Assembly (NCBI RefSeq): GCF_026625785.1
Contig: NZ_CP113063.1
Span: 3,038,001 to 3,102,000 of the forward strand
Direction: 5' to 3'
DNA length: 64,000 bases
DNA from: Gordonia sp. SL306
Lineage (GTDB): Bacteria; Actinomycetota; Actinomycetes; Mycobacteriales; Mycobacteriaceae
Shown here: piece by piece, positions 62,204-64,000 of the stretch
Numbering within the stretch: the stretch's first letter is position 1
How the letters are laid out: the number at the start of each line of letters is the position of its first letter
The notes under the pieces: model-generated
Seen by the model: the letters and a program-made list of their open reading frames with translations, nothing else
The model's database searches: none
What the model was told of the DNA's origin: nothing
Translations under genes and position numbers: made by a program

Positions 62204-63543
62204 GCGGTCACCGCCGGCGCTGCCGGCGCAGGTGCGGTGTGGGACTCGGCGGTCGTCGACCGCCCGAGCGCCTTCTCGTAGGTCCAGAACACCACAGCGG
62301 CGACGACGATGCCGACGAGTGCGTCGACCGATCCGGGAACCAGGTAGTGCGACACCGTCGCGAGGCCCGCCCCGATGACCCACGCGGTGAACGCACTGGC
62401 ACGAAGACGCGTCGCGGTCGCCACGGACCGCTTGAGCACGAGTTGATCGACGATGAGGATCGCCCCGATGGGCGGCACGAAGATGCCCAGGATGTTCAGC
62501 CAGTCGAGGAAGTACGACCACACCCCGGTGAGTGCGATCGCGGCGCCGAGGACGCCGAGAGCGACGGCCACCGGCCGCATCGTGCGCTTCGTGATGCCCG
62601 ACCACCCGACCGCGCCGTTGTAGAGGCAATGGCTGGCGACGCTGCCGAGATTGGCGAAGACGAAGAACACGGCGACAGCGGTGAGCAGCGCGCTGTGACC
62701 GGTCAGCAGACCGAGGAAGCCACCGCCATTGGTGGCGGGATCGGTGGATCCGCCGACGGCGACGACCAGGCCGCCGAGTGCGTAGGCGACGAAGTTCGAG
62801 ACCGGGAATGCGGTGAACGTCGCTGCGACCGCGGACTTCCCGGACTTCGACCACCGGGTGAAGTCGGCCGTCATGGTGCCGGAATCGGCGAATCCGGCGA
62901 TGACGATCCCGACAGCTGCGCCGAAGGTCAATGCGGTACCGGAGCCCTCGTAGCCGACGACGTCGCCGACGGCCAGATTGTTTCCCGTTGCGCCGTAGTA
63001 GAGCGCGATGCCGCCGAGAATGACGAACAGGGGCGTCGCGATCATGCCCAGCCACGACAGTGCGCGGATCCCGATCGTGGTGAGACCTGTGTAGATCACC
63101 GCACCGATGGCGGCCGCGAGCATCGGCGACCACCCGAGGGCATCATGCATCGTGGTGCCGGTGAGACCGATCTGGAACGAGAACCAGCCGATCACCACGG
63201 TCGCGAGGAACCCGGTGGCGATCAGCCGACCGGTGGTGCCGAAGGTCGCGAGCGCCTGCAGTGAGAAGCTGCGTCCGGTCTTGCCCGCGATGTAGCTGAG
63301 CGCGCCGACATACCCGAACAGGACGAGATTGCCGAGCAGCAACGCGATCATCCCGTTGACGAAGCCGAGGTTGTAGACGATCACCCCGCCGAACACGGCA
63401 TTGCCGAGATTCATCGGGAAGCCGAACCACACGGCGGCGATCGACGACAGGCTCCGTCGGGCCTCGATGGGAACCGGTTCGTGCTCGTATTCCTCGCCGA
63501 GATCGGCGGCGAGATCGTGCTGATGGCCTACGTCATGAGTCAT
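62200..63543 (-). CDS. NCS1-family nucleobase/cytosine-type permease
   Basis: A 447-residue permease with 12 helices. Family blocks: SSIAAVWFGFPMNLGNAVFGG (helix 1), AGFADSGTMTADFTRWSKSG (helix 6) and FLDWLNILGIFVPPIGAILIVDQLVLK. The N-terminal 30 residues are acidic and cytoplasmic. It resembles CodB more than hydantoin permease Mhp1, so purine, pyrimidine, hydantoin or related ring uptake is likely. It is transcribed with the amidase downstream. The 86-bp gap to the regulator gene holds no visible signal. Confidence 0.92.
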   Translation of the reverse strand: MTHDVGHQHDLAADLGEEYEHEPVPIEARRSLSSIAAVWFGFPMNLGNAVFGGVIVYNLGFVNGMIALLLGNLVLFGYVGALSYIAGKTGRSFSLQALATFGTTGRLIATGFLATVVIGWFSFQIGLTGTTMHDALGWSPMLAAAIGAVIYTGLTTIGIRALSWLGMIATPLFVILGGIALYYGATGNNLAVGDVVGYEGSGTALTFGAAVGIVIAGFADSGTMTADFTRWSKSGKSAVAATFTAFPVSNFVAYALGGLVVAVGGSTDPATNGGGFLGLLTGHSALLTAVAVFFVFANLGSVASHCLYNGAVGWSGITKRTMRPVAVALGVLGAAIALTGVWSYFLDWLNILGIFVPPIGAILIVDQLVLKRSVATATRLRASAFTAWVIGAGLATVSHYLVPGSVDALVGIVVAAVVFWTYEKALGRSTTAESHTAPAPAAPAVTA

Positions 63544-63629
63544 GATGATTCCTTGGCAGAGACCGCATGTCGCTACATGCGGAATTCGGGTGAATCGATG
63601 ATCGATACGCGACGCTGCGCACCGGATGA

Positions 63630-64000
63630 TCAGCCTGCTGCGGCTGCGCCCTCGGGATGGTCCCCGAAGAGGTGTGAGAGCACGCGATTGCGGTTCACGC
63701 GTACGTGTGCGACGGCCAGGTCGGCCGCCCGGTCCCCGTCCCGATCGACGATGGCGGCCAACAGTTCCTCGTGCTCGCGCCAGAGCTGATCGGGACGATC
63801 GTTCTGCCGGAAGATCCAGTGCAGCCGGCCTTCCAGGGGTTCGAGAATCGAGGCCAGGAGGTCGTTACGCGCCAATCGGTTGACGGCGTCGTGGAACTCC
63901 TCGTTGAATCCATGGAGTGCCGGGCCGTCGGCGGCCTCCAAGGCTTTGCGGGCCTTGTTCCGCAGCGCACCCAGATGTGTTGCGTCCCTCTTGGTGAGTC
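63630..64000 (-). CDS. GntR/FCD regulator (partial, N-terminus off the window)
   Basis: The last roughly 120 residues of an FCD ligand-binding domain, cut by the right edge. Metal/ligand residues appear in LHGFNEEFHDAVNRLARNDLL and LWREHEELLAAIVDRDGDRAADLAVAHV. The N-terminal winged helix is beyond the window. Transcribed in the same direction as the permease-amidase pair, with an 86-bp gap, so it is probably their regulator and may be the first gene of that operon. Confidence 0.88.
   Translation of the reverse strand, partial: LTKRDATHLGALRNKARKALEAADGPALHGFNEEFHDAVNRLARNDLLASILEPLEGRLHWIFRQNDRPDQLWREHEELLAAIVDRDGDRAADLAVAHVRVNRNRVLSHLFGDHPEGAAAAG

Overview
The window is a GC-rich actinobacterial chromosome segment, most likely from a Gordonia-type member of the Mycobacteriales. 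Several things point there. The AAA ATPase–pssA–psd–moeA order matches what I recall as Rv0435c–Rv0438c of Mycobacterium tuberculosis. There is a stand-alone groEL with tandem CIRCE operators (the groEL2 type). A DUF222/HNH gene of the 13E12 kind is present, as is a five-gene DUF4178–DUF2617–DUF4247–DUF350–aminopropyltransferase run that I recall as Rv2597–Rv2601 (speE). Many genes are joined by ATGA, GTGA or TGATG overlaps. I saw no rRNA, tRNA, CRISPR array, insertion sequence or prophage.

Layout. 1-6.4 kb: Mrp-type Na+/H+ antiporter operon (minus strand, A/B fusion to partial G). 6.4-8.9 kb: a lipoprotein, a Met/Gly-repeat membrane protein, a paired SMR transporter, and a DUF1990 gene broken by a one-base frameshift just downstream of a 14-bp tandem duplication at its start. 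8.9-14.5 kb: CDC48-like AAA ATPase, pssA, psd and moeA. 14.5-16.7 kb: a HAD phosphatase, an SRPBCC protein and a DUF350 protein, with repeats between them. 16.7-20.8 kb: three flavin-dependent luciferase-like monooxygenases, one of them translationally coupled to a 51-codon Cys-containing small ORF. 20.8-26 kb: a two-subunit acyl-CoA dehydrogenase facing a TetR regulator, then an MFS exporter facing a second TetR gene with two matched operators. 26-31.5 kb: an amidase, a very long perfect hairpin, an ActP-type symporter with its DUF485 partner, and the DUF222/HNH gene. 31.5-39.6 kb (minus strand): a second sodium:solute symporter with a small membrane partner and a LytT/LytS-type two-component system, and next to it the polyamine-synthase/membrane-protein cluster. 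39.7-43.6 kb: a NarL-type two-component pair facing an FtsX/ATPase ABC pair. 43.6-48.5 kb: a binding protein facing an ABC ATPase, permease, 2-oxoglutarate/Fe(II) oxygenase and GntR regulator. 48.5-54.5 kb: groEL2, a PtpB-like phosphatase, a thioesterase facing a TetR gene, and small lipid-binding-fold and secreted proteins. 54.5-60.8 kb: polyphosphate kinase 2, a membrane protein, a hydrolase, a rhomboid-like protein, an S9 peptidase and a DinB/mycothiol-type protein. 60.7-64 kb: an amidase, an NCS1 permease and a partial GntR regulator.

How the genes work together. The main themes are ion homeostasis (Mrp), phospholipid synthesis (pssA and psd give PE), flavin monooxygenase chemistry likely for sulfur or other heteroatom compounds, carboxylate uptake by two SSS-family symporters, and several small regulator/effector modules in which divergent promoters carry clear inverted-repeat operators. 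Relative to the remembered M. tuberculosis order, moeA and groEL2 are separated here by about 34 kb of largely accessory content.
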